Shown here in pieces: positions 23,034 to 38,591 of a stretch of 64,000 nucleotides of DNA; the stretch's first letter is position 1; each line of letters starts with the position of its first letter. This stretch comes from Paramecium sonneborni (taxonomy: Eukaryota; Ciliophora; Oligohymenophorea; Peniculida; Parameciidae): positions 827,143 through 891,142 of the forward strand of contig CAJJDN010000010.1 of the NCBI GenBank assembly GCA_905182985.1, read 5' to 3'. Below the pieces are notes generated by a model, which worked only from the letters and a program-made list of their open reading frames with translations, had not been told where the DNA came from and did no database searches. The position numbers and the translations under genes are program-made.

Positions 23034-24717
23034 TCATAATTATAGCGGCTTTTACAAACTTTGTAATTTCTCAATATCATTTTAAGTAAGACTACTTGAA
23101 ACATAATCGGAATCCTTTAAAATTGATTATTTAAATTTACATTTTTGGCAAACCTAGAACTATTTTATTGTACAACAGTTGTCTAAGTTACTATTCTTTA
23201 GGAGCTTTATTATTTCTACAATGATTCGTATTCTGCTTCTTTTACCATCAATTTCTCCTAACATGAATGATAAACATCATTAAGTTCTTTAAACTTTTTT
23301 TTCCAAATTTTAGCTTCTTCTTCATAAGTTTTAATAGATTGTGTTGTTGTAATTTCTTCAGTTAATTATTCTACATGTTAATTTAATTCTGATATTTCTT
23401 AATCCAATTTTTAAATTAAATCATCCTTTTCATTACATTAATCAATATAATTTTATATTTCTTTTCTTAATTATACATTTTCTAATTATAATCTTTCTAT
23501 TAATTAAGAATTTTATAACAATTCATTTTTTAAATTAGAAATTGTTTATTGGAAAGTAGTTATTTATATTGATAATTCATTCACTTGAATGTTAGATCCA
23601 TTTTTATTTTATTCTAAAAATATAAAGAAAAATAATATACAAAAGTCCAAAGTTAATTATTTTATTTACTGATTCAATTTTATAATTGTTTCATCCTTTA
23701 TTTAGCATTGCATAATATAATTTTGGATGTCATTTCTCAATGTAAAATTGTCTTGTTAATATTTTTCCAAATTTTAATCAGATTATTAAAGTTCAAGTTT
23801 AAGATTAACAATACTTGACTAGAGAGTAGTAATCTTCATTTATAATTCTGAAATCTATACAGAAGCCGAATTCTTACTTTATTCTAATATAATATGATAA
23901 TATTTACAATTTTCAAAATCTAATTGTTCAATGGCAGATTATAATTAAGATTTGAGATCCATAATTTCTTTATCTCTATCTTCGAGCTATTATCTTATTA
24001 GAAATAGTTCATTTTAAAGTTCAATAACTTTTTCACTATCGTCATTTTATGCAGCCCTTAATTCTATTGTTTCAGCTTCAACTGGTATTTATTTTGTTGC
24101 TAATAAGTCTTCAATTCCTTGCATCCTCTTCTTCCACATTTCTTCAAATTTGTTTAAGTCCACTACTTTTATTGGATTATCGACCAAAGTCTATGTAATC
24201 ATTGGTTCAATATGAGGAACATAAACAGGAGGTAGATACTCAACAAATGCAGGTTTTTAACCTGAGAGGTTAGTATTACTTTTATATGATGCTGGACCTT
24301 AAGGGGATGAATTATTTTAGCTTCGAATAGATTATGGAACATCAACTTTCATGTATTTTTATGGAGATGATTTAAATGGTTGAACTTAATTTCTTATTGA
24401 TCCAAGAGGTTCCTAGTTTATCTAAGATTAACATTTACTTATTAGGGTACGATTCTGTTTGAAATCATATTTGGTCTTATTTATTACTAACTTTAATTAC
24501 CCTGAGGAGGAATATTGTTTGGAGTTTGAGTAATTGTTTATGTTTATAATTGAGGAATCTATTACATTAATAAAATTTAATATACCATTTGTGGGTATAT
24601 TTATTTCTGATTTGGAATTTAAGAGGGCTATTATAGATTTCGATTTTAATTTTAAGGTATTTAAGTTGTCGCAGGTCCATATGGTGTGTTAGGTTGTTAC
24701 ATTTAATTATTAAACAT
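23034..24717 (-). CDS. Gln/Pro-rich N-terminus plus long coiled-coil protein
   Basis: From the ATG at 24717 (MFNNQMQQPNTPYGPATTQI) the first ~150 residues are Gln/Asn/Pro-rich. A segment VEYLPPVYVPHIEPMITQTL and VDNPIKVVDLNKFEEMWKKR follow, then ~330 residues of heptad coiled coil broken by a short linker (ELQNELFLIRQQLEDRDKE; QLTEEITTTQSIKTYEEEAK). The end reads DSDYVSSSLTQNDIEKLQSL. Introns of 26, 27 and 26 nt were used to keep frame. This architecture suits basal-body or cortical scaffold proteins, but no named family is recognised. Confidence 0.7.
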
Positions 24718-25238
24718 TTTAATTGAATAATAAATTTAATAATATAATATATTTAAAGTCATTTTTATTTATATATTATAAACTTAAAGTTTAAATTCAC
24801 TAAAATTTTCAAAACATCTAATTTTAACATTCAAATAGACCTTTTTACAAATTTTATTCAGAAAAAGTTAATAATAAAATTTATATAAAATGAGCTTTTT
24901 TGAAAGGGGGTGTGATAATCAAGTAAAACTAATAAAGACATGAAAATTTTAAACCAAATTTTATAAACTATAATAAAGTAAATCAATTAAATCATGAAAA
25001 ATTCTTGTTAATTATTACCAAAAAGTAAAATTTAAATTGATTGGGTTTTTTTAAAAAATAATTGAATTTTATCTAAATAATAATAGTTAAGATAAAGATA
25101 TAATTAATTAATATTACATCCAAAGCTAGAATATAATTGCTAGAACCTAAGGATTGAAAATAATAATCGCTATTTAAGAGAATTATTAAAAGGTAAAATA
25201 ATAAAATCAAATCTCAATAATGATCATAAATGCTATAG
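24718..25238. other. intergenic, nothing recognised
   Basis: AT-rich spacer between divergent genes. Short open stretches exist but all are cut by TGA and none looks protein-like. Confidence 0.4.
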
Positions 25239-25664
25239 ATGTTTTATTGCTACTACTTTTACACATTAATTGCTTTTAATGATTCATTATGTATAGATTA
25301 AGAATTTAGCCTTTAAATAAATGCTGAAAAACTTCGAAAATTTTTTATTTAATCCAAAGGGTAAAGTTAACGAGAAATTGTTATTGAATCAATTTATTAT
25401 AGTAATTATGATCAGGAAAGTTTAATCAAAAATTAATTTTTCATCATAAAGTAAAAAAAACATCTGAAAAAGATACAATTTATGAGTAGAATAATTTTAA
25501 ACACCTGATGAAATTTCATACATATGCCATGATTAGTAAGATGATTAGATACAATATTACCAATTTTGGATTAATTCATATATTCTATTTTCAGGAAATG
25601 TTGATTATGTATTTTGATAAGATATTTATCAGTATAAAGCAAATAAAGGAATGTATTCTTGTAT

Positions 25665-26760
<1,096 letters not shown>

Positions 26761-26761
26761 N
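26761..26761. other. assembly gap (single N)
   Basis: One N marks a join between two contigs whose ends carry the same 1.1-kb sequence. Confidence 0.95.
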
Positions 26762-27857
<1,096 letters not shown>

Positions 27858-27940
27858 TTAGATAAGAATTTCTTTTAATATTTAATTTAATAATTATGAT
27901 TTCATAAAATTTTCTATAAACTGCTCTAAATAGATTCAGA

Positions 27941-29485
27941 ATGGCGGCAATTAATGAAAGAGTAAATTCAATATAAGTAGAAAACATTTTGCAAAGTTTA
28001 AATTATAATGACTCATAGATCCACTCAATAGTCTCTTAAATCAAATCTGAAATAGGTGAGATGCTTAACTATATAGATATTAATTAGTTCCAATAATTAC
28101 TTTAACCGGTTGAATATGAAATTCCGATTGATAAATTGACATCTGAATAAATTTATGCAATTTATGGAGAATTTAAGTAAGCATTACATTTATAGCATAT
28201 TGAAAAAGTAAAGCATATATTAAGTAAACAATTAAATATTAAATCTTAGATAAATATTAAAAAGAAGTGGATCTAGTAAACAGAATAGATCCATAAACAA
28301 GATAAATTTCAACATTTATAGCAATTTAAGGATCTGATGAAGAAGTTTCACTTTAGTTACTGAAGATTTTATGTGACCTAGGAGCAAATGTAAATTATAA
28401 AGATAATCTTAAATAATCTATCTTATTTTATATATGTAGAGATGGTAAAACAAAATTATTTGATTATCTAATTACATAATCAATAAATATATCTGACCCT
28501 GATTCTTATGGTCAAACTCCATTATTTTATGCATCAAGAGAGAATAGAATAGATATAATTTAAAAGTAAATTTAAAGATTAATATTTTAAGATTAATAAG
28601 ATTTGGTGTTGATGTTGCTCATTTAGACACATTATCTTGTTAGACAGCTTTATTTTATGCAGCTAGTAAGGGAAATTTTGAAGCATGTAGATTATTGATA
28701 GAGGTATGATAATTTAAAAAAATGTAGGCTGGATGCCCAGTAAATCATTAAGATAATAAAAAAAAAACTGCTCTTTATTTTGCAAAATAATCTTAGAAAA
28801 AAGAAGTTATTGATTTAATAACTGCAAATATGGTAAAATAAAAAGAGGATACACATTAAAAAAAGGAAGAAGTTGTTAAAGTAATTGAATAATAAAAGCA
28901 AATCAGAAAAAAATAAAAAGATGTACCAAAATAATAATATAAAATTTTACATACGGATGATAAAGGACAATAAAGAGAATTAACAAATGAAGATTTTTCA
29001 AAATTTCAAAGATAATATCCAGAAATAGCTTAATTAATATTAAATGCTGATGATATAATTGATGATAATATGATAAATTAATGTAAAGAAGATGAGACAT
29101 GGGAAAAATTAGCAAAAAGATTGATAGGTATATATAAATAAATGAAATATAAATATAGCTTAAATATGGAAATCAAAGGGGGCATATTTCTTTCATAAGC
29201 CAGTTGATTAAAAAGAATATCATATAAATGATTATTTTGAAATTGTTAAGAGACCAATGGATTTTGGAACAATAAAAGTAATGATCAAGTTCTACAATAA
29301 AATAGAATAAATTGAATGTAAATGCTTACAAATCTTGCAGAGAGTTTCATTCAGACATGTTATAAGTATTTGATAATTGTGCACTGTATAATGGTACATA
29401 GAGTACAATAGGACAAATTGGAGTGAATATAAGAAACGAATACTTAAGCCTAAAAGATTAATTGGGATTAAGCAAATATTTGTGA
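27941..29485 (+). CDS. ankyrin-repeat bromodomain protein (BDP1-like)
   Basis: Starts MAAINERVNSIQVENILQSL with a helical N-terminus, followed by about three ankyrin repeats (LKILCDLGANVNYKDN, DSYGQTPLFYASRENRID, QTALFYAASKGNFEAC-type). A charged Lys/Gln linker precedes a C-terminal bromodomain: YHINDYFEIVKRPMDFGTIK and FHSDMLQVFDNCALYNGTQS, with the conserved Asn for acetyl-lysine binding. Several micro-introns interrupt the ankyrin region. Ankyrin-plus-bromodomain order is known from apicomplexan BDP1 proteins, so this may be the ciliate counterpart in an alveolate-specific chromatin reader complex. Exact exon joins between 28290 and 28330 and around 28570-28740 are inferred. Confidence 0.82.
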
Positions 29486-29606
29486 TTTAATTTTGCATTT
29501 CCATAATTATACAAATATAAACACTAAAAAAATAGATGTATTTATTTATAAAAATAGAGAATTAAGTAAGCTTAAATTGGTATATTGTGTGATTATATAA
29601 TACTCA

Positions 29607-31102
<1,496 letters not shown>

Positions 31103-31581
31103 GTTTTTAAAAATTAATTTATTTTTTTTATTAATTACTTATTATCAAAAATCACTTCAAGGGTTCTTAAATTTTATTCATCTGATTGTTTATGAATCAA
31201 AATTAAGCAAATGCCTTTTATAGAAATTAAAAATAAGCATTTACATCAAATACATTATTTATAATCAATCTTATGATGTATTTATATATAATGTTTTTAT
31301 CAATATTCTTATTCATAATAATTTTGAAGAGAATCATATTATTCCAATTTAATTAAAGGATTCAAAAGCATTTATATAAATAAATTAAATAATTAATAAC
31401 AGATATATCAATTTTATTACATCAAAATATGGATAAAAATTATTTAAAAGAATTTAATAATATGATTTAATAACTGGAATAACTAATTTTTTGTTGTATT
31501 TCCAGCAATAGTATTAAAAAAAGAAATGACTTTGATTTTTATAAATAAAATTATTAATATTAATTAATTAATTATATCAAT
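31103..31581. other. intergenic, nothing recognised
   Basis: AT-rich spacer between two minus-strand genes. TGA occurs frequently in all frames; it presumably includes the RuvBL1 promoter. Confidence 0.45.
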
Positions 31582-33107
31582 TCACTAAAGAAAAGCTTCT
31601 GTCAACCTTTAAGCTTCAATATTAATATCATGATCAGGATCAAACTCTAACTAATTAAGTATTTTATCGAATCCTTTAGAAATGAACATCTCTATTGCCA
31701 TATTTATATCACTTTGGGAATGTTTACCAATTTGATATGCAAAGTTATGTACAATGTTCAAACATGTCAAAACTATTGCTTTTGTTGTTTTCAGTTTTAG
31801 TTAGTTCATGACTATATCCACAACATTTCTACTCATCAATACATACTTTAGTAAATCTGTATTTTTTAATTATGAAAGACTTCTTATAACTTCTAATATA
31901 TCCTTAACGATTTCAGTTTCATTTTCATCTTTTTAAATAAATTTAATAAGATCATGTTTAATTATTGTTTGTAATATTTGAAAATTATCATTACAACACA
32001 AATTATTTAATCCCCATAATATCATTTTTTTGAATTCCTTTTATTTATTTCTGCCTGGCTAGATATAAATTTATAAAAAGAAATCAAGGATTTTGAATTC
32101 ATTGATTAATTAAGTAGTTATTTAATCATCTGCCAATGCAAAAGATGCAATAATTTCTAGTATTTATAATGAAATTTCTTCATCATTACTTACTCTTTAC
32201 ATATTCATTAAATCATTAAAGATTTTGAGTTTATTTATTATTATACCAAATACTTCTTCTTTAGCTAAACACATACTCTTTAGAGTTATTAATGAATATA
32301 ATTTAATATCTTTTTCATTTTATGTAATGCATTCTAATATAATTGGCAACACTGCTTTGACCTTTATTATCGTAAATAACATACTTCACTTAATGTAAAA
32401 CCAGCAACATTATTTTAATTATAATGAAAAAAGTTACTCAAAAACCAGCAAAAGTCTATAATATTTTCAATCTCAATTTTAATTCATATATATATACTTC
32501 GAAGTAAATTAGATTATTCATCCACATATTTTTGATTAATGTGCAAAATCCGTAATCTGCCAACTTTCTAGCTTTGACTCCATTATCCATACCTAAAAGA
32601 TTTGCTAATAAAAAGAATATTTAAGATTGAATTTCTTTATAAGAAGTCATTTATAATAAATCGAACAATTTTCCCATTAATTATTCATTTTACAATAATT
32701 TTAAATCATCAAACACATTGTAAGAATGCAAATTTGCAAATATATAAAGCAATTATTAAATGATCTTATAATCTAATTCTTGCTTATTCCAAATATTTAG
32801 TAATTATTAGTATACTTCATGTTTATTAATTAATGTTAAAAAATTAAGCTAATAATTAGATATCTCCTATTACTTCAACATTTTTATTTGATAAATATTG
32901 TTTTATTTCTTCTAAAGTTTCCTGATAGTTTTAGTTAACTAAATTCATGTACCAAATATGAATTTTCTCTTCTGTAAACTAAGTTTATTCATTGTTAGTA
33001 AATATTCTTCTTTTTTATTTGAAAAGCTCTTCTGTTGCCTTTCTCCTTAATTCAACTCTAAAGTTGTCTCTTTTCTGTTTTAACAAATCCCCTAAAATTT
33101 CCGCCAT
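31582..33107 (-). CDS. importin alpha-like (IBB plus armadillo repeats)
   Basis: Starts at 33107 (MAEILGDLLKQKRDNFRVEL) with a basic importin-beta-binding segment (ELRRKATEELFKQKRR). Armadillo-type repeats follow through to the acidic end FDPDHDINIEAQRL and the stop TGA at 31582. Importin alpha adaptors bind nuclear localisation signals and dock on importin beta. The protein (about 490 residues after splicing) is slightly shorter and clearly more divergent than typical importin alpha, with few intact Trp-Asn ladder positions seen, so it may be a specialised isoform for one of the two ciliate nuclei. Two or three micro-introns are inferred near 32370-32400 and 32480-32510. Confidence 0.7.
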
Positions 33108-33156
33108 TTAGTTTTCAATTAATAATAATAATTAAACATTAAAACTGAATTCTTAA

Positions 33157-33809
33157 TCAAAAAAACCAACTCATTATTGCAATAGTTAAACAAAGAGCAA
33201 GAAAACCAAAAACCCCATAGACTATAAATTTTCTTTTCATTATTCTGTTTTTCATAATGTTCACTAAACTATTTGATTCTCCCAAGTCTTCTCTAATGTA
33301 TTAAGTCTTTCTAATTGAATTATCTAATGTCATTGATTAAGAATGTAAATTAATTGATATTTAATTTGCTTATTATTCTGTTAAATAAGCAGTTCTTTTG
33401 GCTGCTTCCAATTCTAATGTTTGTCTAATATAACGATCTTCTTATTTTAATAAGGCTTAATTAATTTATCTGTCATTAAATAATTTTTCTCTGCTTGAAT
33501 CTTCCTATTAATCTAATTATAATTATTTTAAGTCCTTTTCCACTTTAGCCATATCTCTTTTATATTATTTTATAGTTTCCATTAATTCTTTTTTATAACT
33601 ACTAGGTAAAGTAGAAGCTTCTAACTCCATTTATTTTATCTAAAAATTATATAGAAATCAATTACACATTGTTCTGTTTATTGAAGCTCATCTGAAACTT
33701 TAGAAAAACTTTTATCTGCATCTTCTCTTCTCTCTTTACTCATTTTTAATAGGTCATACATTACAGATTCCATGTGAGTCTTATAGTCTTGCTCATAGCT
33801 TCTGAACAT
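33157..33809 (-). CDS. Qb-SNARE, Vti1-like
   Basis: MFRSYEQDYKTHMESVMYDL starts an N-terminal three-helix Habc-type domain (LPSSYKKELMETIKQYKRDM resembles the Vti1 signature). A SNARE heptad helix follows (DNSIRKTQYIREDLGESNSL) and then a single C-terminal membrane anchor (KFIVYGVFGFLALCLTIAIM) to the TGA at 33157. A 26-nt intron near 33640-33670 restores frame. An in-frame ATG upstream at 33836 is possible, but the shorter start fits the family. Vti1 acts in Golgi-endosome-vacuole fusion. The gap to the importin gene is only 49 bp. Confidence 0.85.
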
Positions 33810-33937
33810 TTCTGATAAAGTGATTTATGAATGCATATAAATTAATTAAATTATTAAATTATGCACTTAATTATTAAATGTTAAACAAAATAATTAAATA
33901 ATGACAATAATTTGATTAATTAAAAAAATAATAATAA

Positions 33938-36600
33938 ATGCTGTAAAATAGTTATCGAGATGGAATTCAAATCAAAAACACATCTATTAATGTTGGATCT
34001 GATCCTTTGAAAATTAAATAAATTTACCAAGAAGGTGTTGAGGCAGAAAATTAAAAACAGATAATTGAAAATACAATTCTAACAATATCAATCTAAACTA
34101 ATTACATGTTAAACAGAATTAACAAAAGATTTGATTGCCTTATTCCTATTAAAAAGACTTAATGTAATTTGCACCATTTTACTACATAGGCTATATAATT
34201 GATGACATGGGAGCAAAAATAGATTATTTATTTAAGAAATTCAATTTGACAACTAATAATGTGAATTATATGAGTGATCATATCAAAAGATTAACTGAAA
34301 AAGTTAATAATGATATTAAAAAACAGCAATCTTAATATCATTCGAATATTAAAATTGAAGATTACAAAAACTATTCAAATTTATCTATTGAGCATTTCTA
34401 AAATAAGCAAGTAATTTCTTTGCATTATCTAATAGATTTTTAATTCATTTAGTAATATTGAATAAAAAAGCATTGTTAGATAAAAGAGTAAATTATCAGA
34501 TATCTTAACAACATCTCATAGAATAGAAAAACTAGTAACTCATGAACTTTAACTTAATTAATATAATGAAATAATCTTAGAAAAACTATTTATTGATCAT
34601 CATTTATATTAAGTTCTTTAAGAATTTCTAAAAAATAAGAAAAATCCATTAATATATGAGAAACTTTTTAGAACAATGGAAACTTTTGAAACTAATCATA
34701 AAATAGAAATGAAATTGTTAGCTGATTAATTCAAAGATATAACAAATAATTAATCCCATGAAGCTATCTGGTAATAATTTAATTATTATTATATAAGTGA
34801 ATAAATTATCAGAAATACTGTCATTCATATAGAAAATGATATGCTAAAATAAATTGGACACATAGACTTACAAAATTTGAATAGAAAATTTAAAGAATAT
34901 TATCTACCATAATTAAATGACATTAGAATCTATTAACAAGGATAATTTTATCCAAGTGGAATTCTCCTTGTATTAATGAGAATTGGAAAAGTTAGTGAAG
35001 CAGAGAAAATACTCCATACACTAATATATAACGATTAAAATATTGCTTAATAATTTTTAAGCTTTTTCGATTTGGTAAATAATGTAATTTAACAAAAAAA
35101 AATTATTAATTAAAATGATGTTGAAGAACAATATAAATAATAATGCTGCGATATCATTTTATAATAATGTTATTGGTTATTAATGGATGTAAGTGAAGCA
35201 TATGATATATTTGAAGAAACCTAATTTCAAAAAGATAAAGACTTTTTTTTTTGGTTGATTATGAAAACAACTCATGTTTCTGAAAAATTTGTAAATTATG
35301 ATAAACACGAATATGAATCAAAAAAATCTTTCCCTCATTGGACTTTAGCAGAATTACATGAAGTAATTCCTTAGACTTCTGTATGTTTGAGAACAAATAT
35401 CTTTTTGTAAAGATATGATTACATTTTGAATGAATTATACAAAATCCAGAATTCTTGTCTTTCATAGGTTGAATATTTCATTTTAAATACTGTTATTTCA
35501 AATTTAAACATTAAATCAGAAAATAATTTAGAAAATGAGAAATAAAATAAATGGATAATTGATAATCTAGTGAATTATACTTAGAATAAATATCCTCTTA
35601 TTTCATGTTTGATATTAAGTATTTCTGAATATAATTATGAATAAATTGCAAGTCTATTATAAAGAAGTAATCATGTAGCTTAAGTTTTGAGTGATAAAGC
35701 CATAAAAGAAAATTTAGAGAATATTTTTGGAGTTGATGAATTAATTAAAATTACAAATGAAATGATTAGTTAGCATTTTGAGAAGAATTTACATATGGTA
35801 TTGAAAGATCTATAATAATTATTGTCTTTAGCTTCAACAATATATTAAATTTAGGATTGTTAAACATCAATTTTATTGAAATTAGATGAGATGAGCAATT
35901 ATATCAGATTACTATTAAATTAAAATTAAGAATAATAGATAATTACAGCTATCTATTTATATCACGAAACTTAGTTTGCTTTGATTATATCAAATTTCAT
36001 AGCCAATTAATATTGTATATAGAAATTAGGCACTAATTTAGATAAAAAATAGAATGTAGGAAGAAATTTAGAAACTTTGCATCCAAAAATAAAGAGTTTA
36101 GCAAAGAATTATAAATAATATTAATACTTATATAGATTTTAATTAATTGAGATATTCTAATTAACTTATGCACTAATGAAGTAAGATTAAATTTCATTAA
36201 ATGAAATTAATTCTATGTTAATAAATATAAATGTATCAGAATTATCAAAATGTTTATTGGAAAATAAGTAGGTACATTTGATAAAGATAGTTTTCTACTA
36301 GATTTTAAATTTGATTGAATAAAAAAAATGTATGGAATAGACATTAGCAATGTAAAATTAAGTTCAAAATATTATAGTACAAAAATTAAAGAATTCAACG
36401 AGACTATGCTTAAATATCCAATCTCTTAGGGAGTAAAAATTTGTAAGAAGGAAGTTCAATTTTCTTAGAGTAGTGTAGATATACTAAATAATTATTCAAA
36501 GATATTGCAGATTTATTGAGGATTGTTTCTTCTGTGATTAAATTTTATATGATTTAAAATAATTTAAAAATCCATATAGTCGATTTGGGGAAATTAATAA
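33938..36600 (+). CDS. large alpha-helical protein, possibly Nup93/Nic96-like
   Basis: From MLQNSYRDGIQIKNTSINVG, after 26-nt and 25-nt introns (near 34164-34189 and 34411-34435), a very long frame without TGA continues to about 36550. It has a coiled N-terminal third (KKQQSQYHSNIKIEDYKNYS) and then all-helical sequence with few charged repeats. Segments such as GILLVLMRIGKVSEAEKIL, FFFWLIMKTTH and WTLAELHEVIP weakly recall the helical scaffold of Nup93/Nic96 nucleoporins, but this rests on pattern only. The 3' end is uncertain: a 26-nt intron near 36440-36466 is likely, and the frame may even run on into the next ORF. Function is therefore unassigned. Confidence 0.6.
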
Positions 36601-36638
36601 TCTATGTAATTTATTAATTTATAATTAATATAAGTAAG

Positions 36639-36971
36639 ATGCTATCTAAAAGGAAAGTCTCATAATAAAATCAAGAAGAATCCTCTAATTCGATAGAGAA
36701 TTTATGCAATAAAATACGTAAAGTGATTGTTAGTGAGGTAGGAGAAAAATACATTTAAAATAATTCAGATAAAGGCATAAAAAAAAAGAGAACTAAATAG
36801 AAAAGTAAACTTTAAGATAATTAATAACATGTTGAGTAAATGGAAAGTGAAGCAGTTGAAGTTGAAGAATAATTATCTTCAATAAAAGCAATATCTGAAT
36901 CTCAATCTTGGGTATTTGAAGAACTATTTGATGAAATAAATAAGTTGAATGTACTTTAAGATATTGAATGA
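36639..36971 (+). CDS. hypothetical small basic/acidic protein
   Basis: Intronless 110-residue frame, MLSKRKVSQQNQEESSNSIE, with a lysine-rich middle (GIKKKRTKQKSKL) that could be a nuclear localisation signal and an acidic helical C-terminus (VFEELFDEINKLNVLQDIE). It ends 17 bp before the OST48 start. It might alternatively be the last exon of the upstream large gene, since the upstream frame is open into it. No family is recognised. Confidence 0.5.
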
Positions 36972-36988
36972 AGTTCTTTAATTAATTT

Positions 36989-38229
36989 ATGATAAATTTT
37001 TTAATTTTAATACTTGGAGTAGTATTAGCAGGGACTCCTTACAATTAAAAGAAAGTGTTAGTGCTTTCTGATAATCCAGCAGTCTATGTTTCCCATTCTC
37101 AGTTTTTCAATTTATTGAGTAAGTAATATAGAGTTGATTATAAAAATATCTAATCAAATACATTCAATTTGTAATTGTTTGGAGAATGGCAATATGATCA
37201 TCTAATTTTATTTAGCAGTACAGTTGATTTAAAAGTAAGCATTTAAGAATTATTGGACTTTTATGATTCTGGTAGAAATATATTATTATTGGGTTCTACA
37301 GACTAATCTAAATATTTTAGAAAGTTTTTAAATAGTTTTGGATTGGATATGCATGAATATGTAAAATGAAAAATGAATAATTAGGGTTCATCAGTAGTAG
37401 ATTACTTCAATAATATTAGAGGTAATTAAAATGTTGTAACAACGAGTAATGTGAATATTCTGAATGTAGATAAACCAATTGCTTATTAAGGAGCAGGATT
37501 ATCAATGACCCCTTATGAAACATTTTAAGTATTTGGTTTAGTGAGAGGATCAGAAACAGCATTTTCAGGTCCTAATTTAAGTCATAATATTATATATGTT
37601 GGAGCAACTTAAGGTAGAAATAATGCAAGATTTGTGGCTACAGGATCTTGGGAAATATTAAGTGATGAATTTCTTAATAATTCTAATTTGGGAAATTAGA
37701 TGTTAGCAGAAGAGATTATTAGATGGGGTTTCGGATAATCAAAAATATTAAAGGCAGAAAATTTAATACATAGAAGATTAGATTCAGATGATATCAAACC
37801 TTATAATTATAGATTGAGAGAAGATTGCTATTTCTCTATTGATATTTATGAATGGGATTATCAAAATGATTAATGGATTCCTTATGTTTCTACAGATAAT
37901 GATGTTTTATTAGAATTTGTAATGTTGGATCCATATTATAGAGTACCATTAAAGAAAGGATAAGGACCTAAATATGAATTATCTTTTAAAGTAATTATAA
38001 AACTATAATACAATAGATTCCAGATGTATATGGTGTATTTTAATTTAAAATAAATTATTTAAAACCTGGATATACATTTTTAAAAATAGCTGAAAAAATA
38101 ACTGTAAGACCATTTAGACATGATGAATATGGAAGATATTTGGTTTAAGCCTTACCGTATTATTTTTCAAGCTTTGGAACCATGGCTGGATTTGTTGTAT
38201 TTCTAATTGCATTTTTATTAAATAAATGA
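36989..38229 (+). CDS. oligosaccharyltransferase 48-kDa subunit (OST48/Wbp1)
   Basis: A signal peptide (MINFLILILGVVLAGTPYN) precedes the GIFT-like domain LVLSDNPAVYVSHSQFFNLL and LFGEWQYDHLILFSSTVDL, both OST48 signatures. The luminal body ends in a C-terminal membrane helix (MAGFVVFLIAFLLNK) with a Lys-rich end like an ER-retention tail. Introns of 24 nt (after MHEY) and 26 nt (near 37988-38015) restore frame. OST48 is a non-catalytic subunit of the ER N-glycosylation complex. Length (about 395 residues) is near the family norm of 420-450. Confidence 0.9.
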
Positions 38230-38259
38230 TATTAATTAAATTTCAAATAAAAATAATAT

Positions 38260-38506
38260 ATGTCAAGCGAAGAGGAGGTAATTAAGATTATATATCTCTT
38301 TTAGAGAATGAAGCAATTGCAATAGCTTCCTATTAGAAATTATCTGGATTAAACAGTTGTTCCAATCCTACTTTAAGCGATGACAGAAGTCGCTAAAGTG
38401 AGGTGAGTATTGTATAATTTAATCAAGACCTCCTAACCCTATTGAATTCATTGCTAACTATTTGTTGTAGAATAATCCAGAAAAAGCGTAGGCCAGGTAA
38501 TAATGA
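38260..38506 (+). CDS. DPY30: DPY30-like histone methyltransferase complex subunit
   Basis: Only 64 residues, split by a 27-nt intron (38278-38304) and a 25-nt intron near 38406-38430 whose donor reads GTGAGT rather than GTA. The Dpy-30 motif is complete: LPIRNYLDQTVVPILLQAMT, then RPPNPIEFIANYLLQN. DPY30 dimers anchor ASH2L in COMPASS/MLL histone H3K4 methyltransferases and also occur on ciliary radial spokes. It is shorter than human DPY30 (99 residues) because the N-terminal tail is nearly absent. The gene begins 30 bp after the OST48 stop on the same strand. Confidence 0.93.
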
Positions 38507-38591
38507 GGGTTTGCGAACTGAAACTGATTATTATATAAAAACAAAATAAATATACTAAAAGATTCTATCATTATAATAAATATATTAAACT

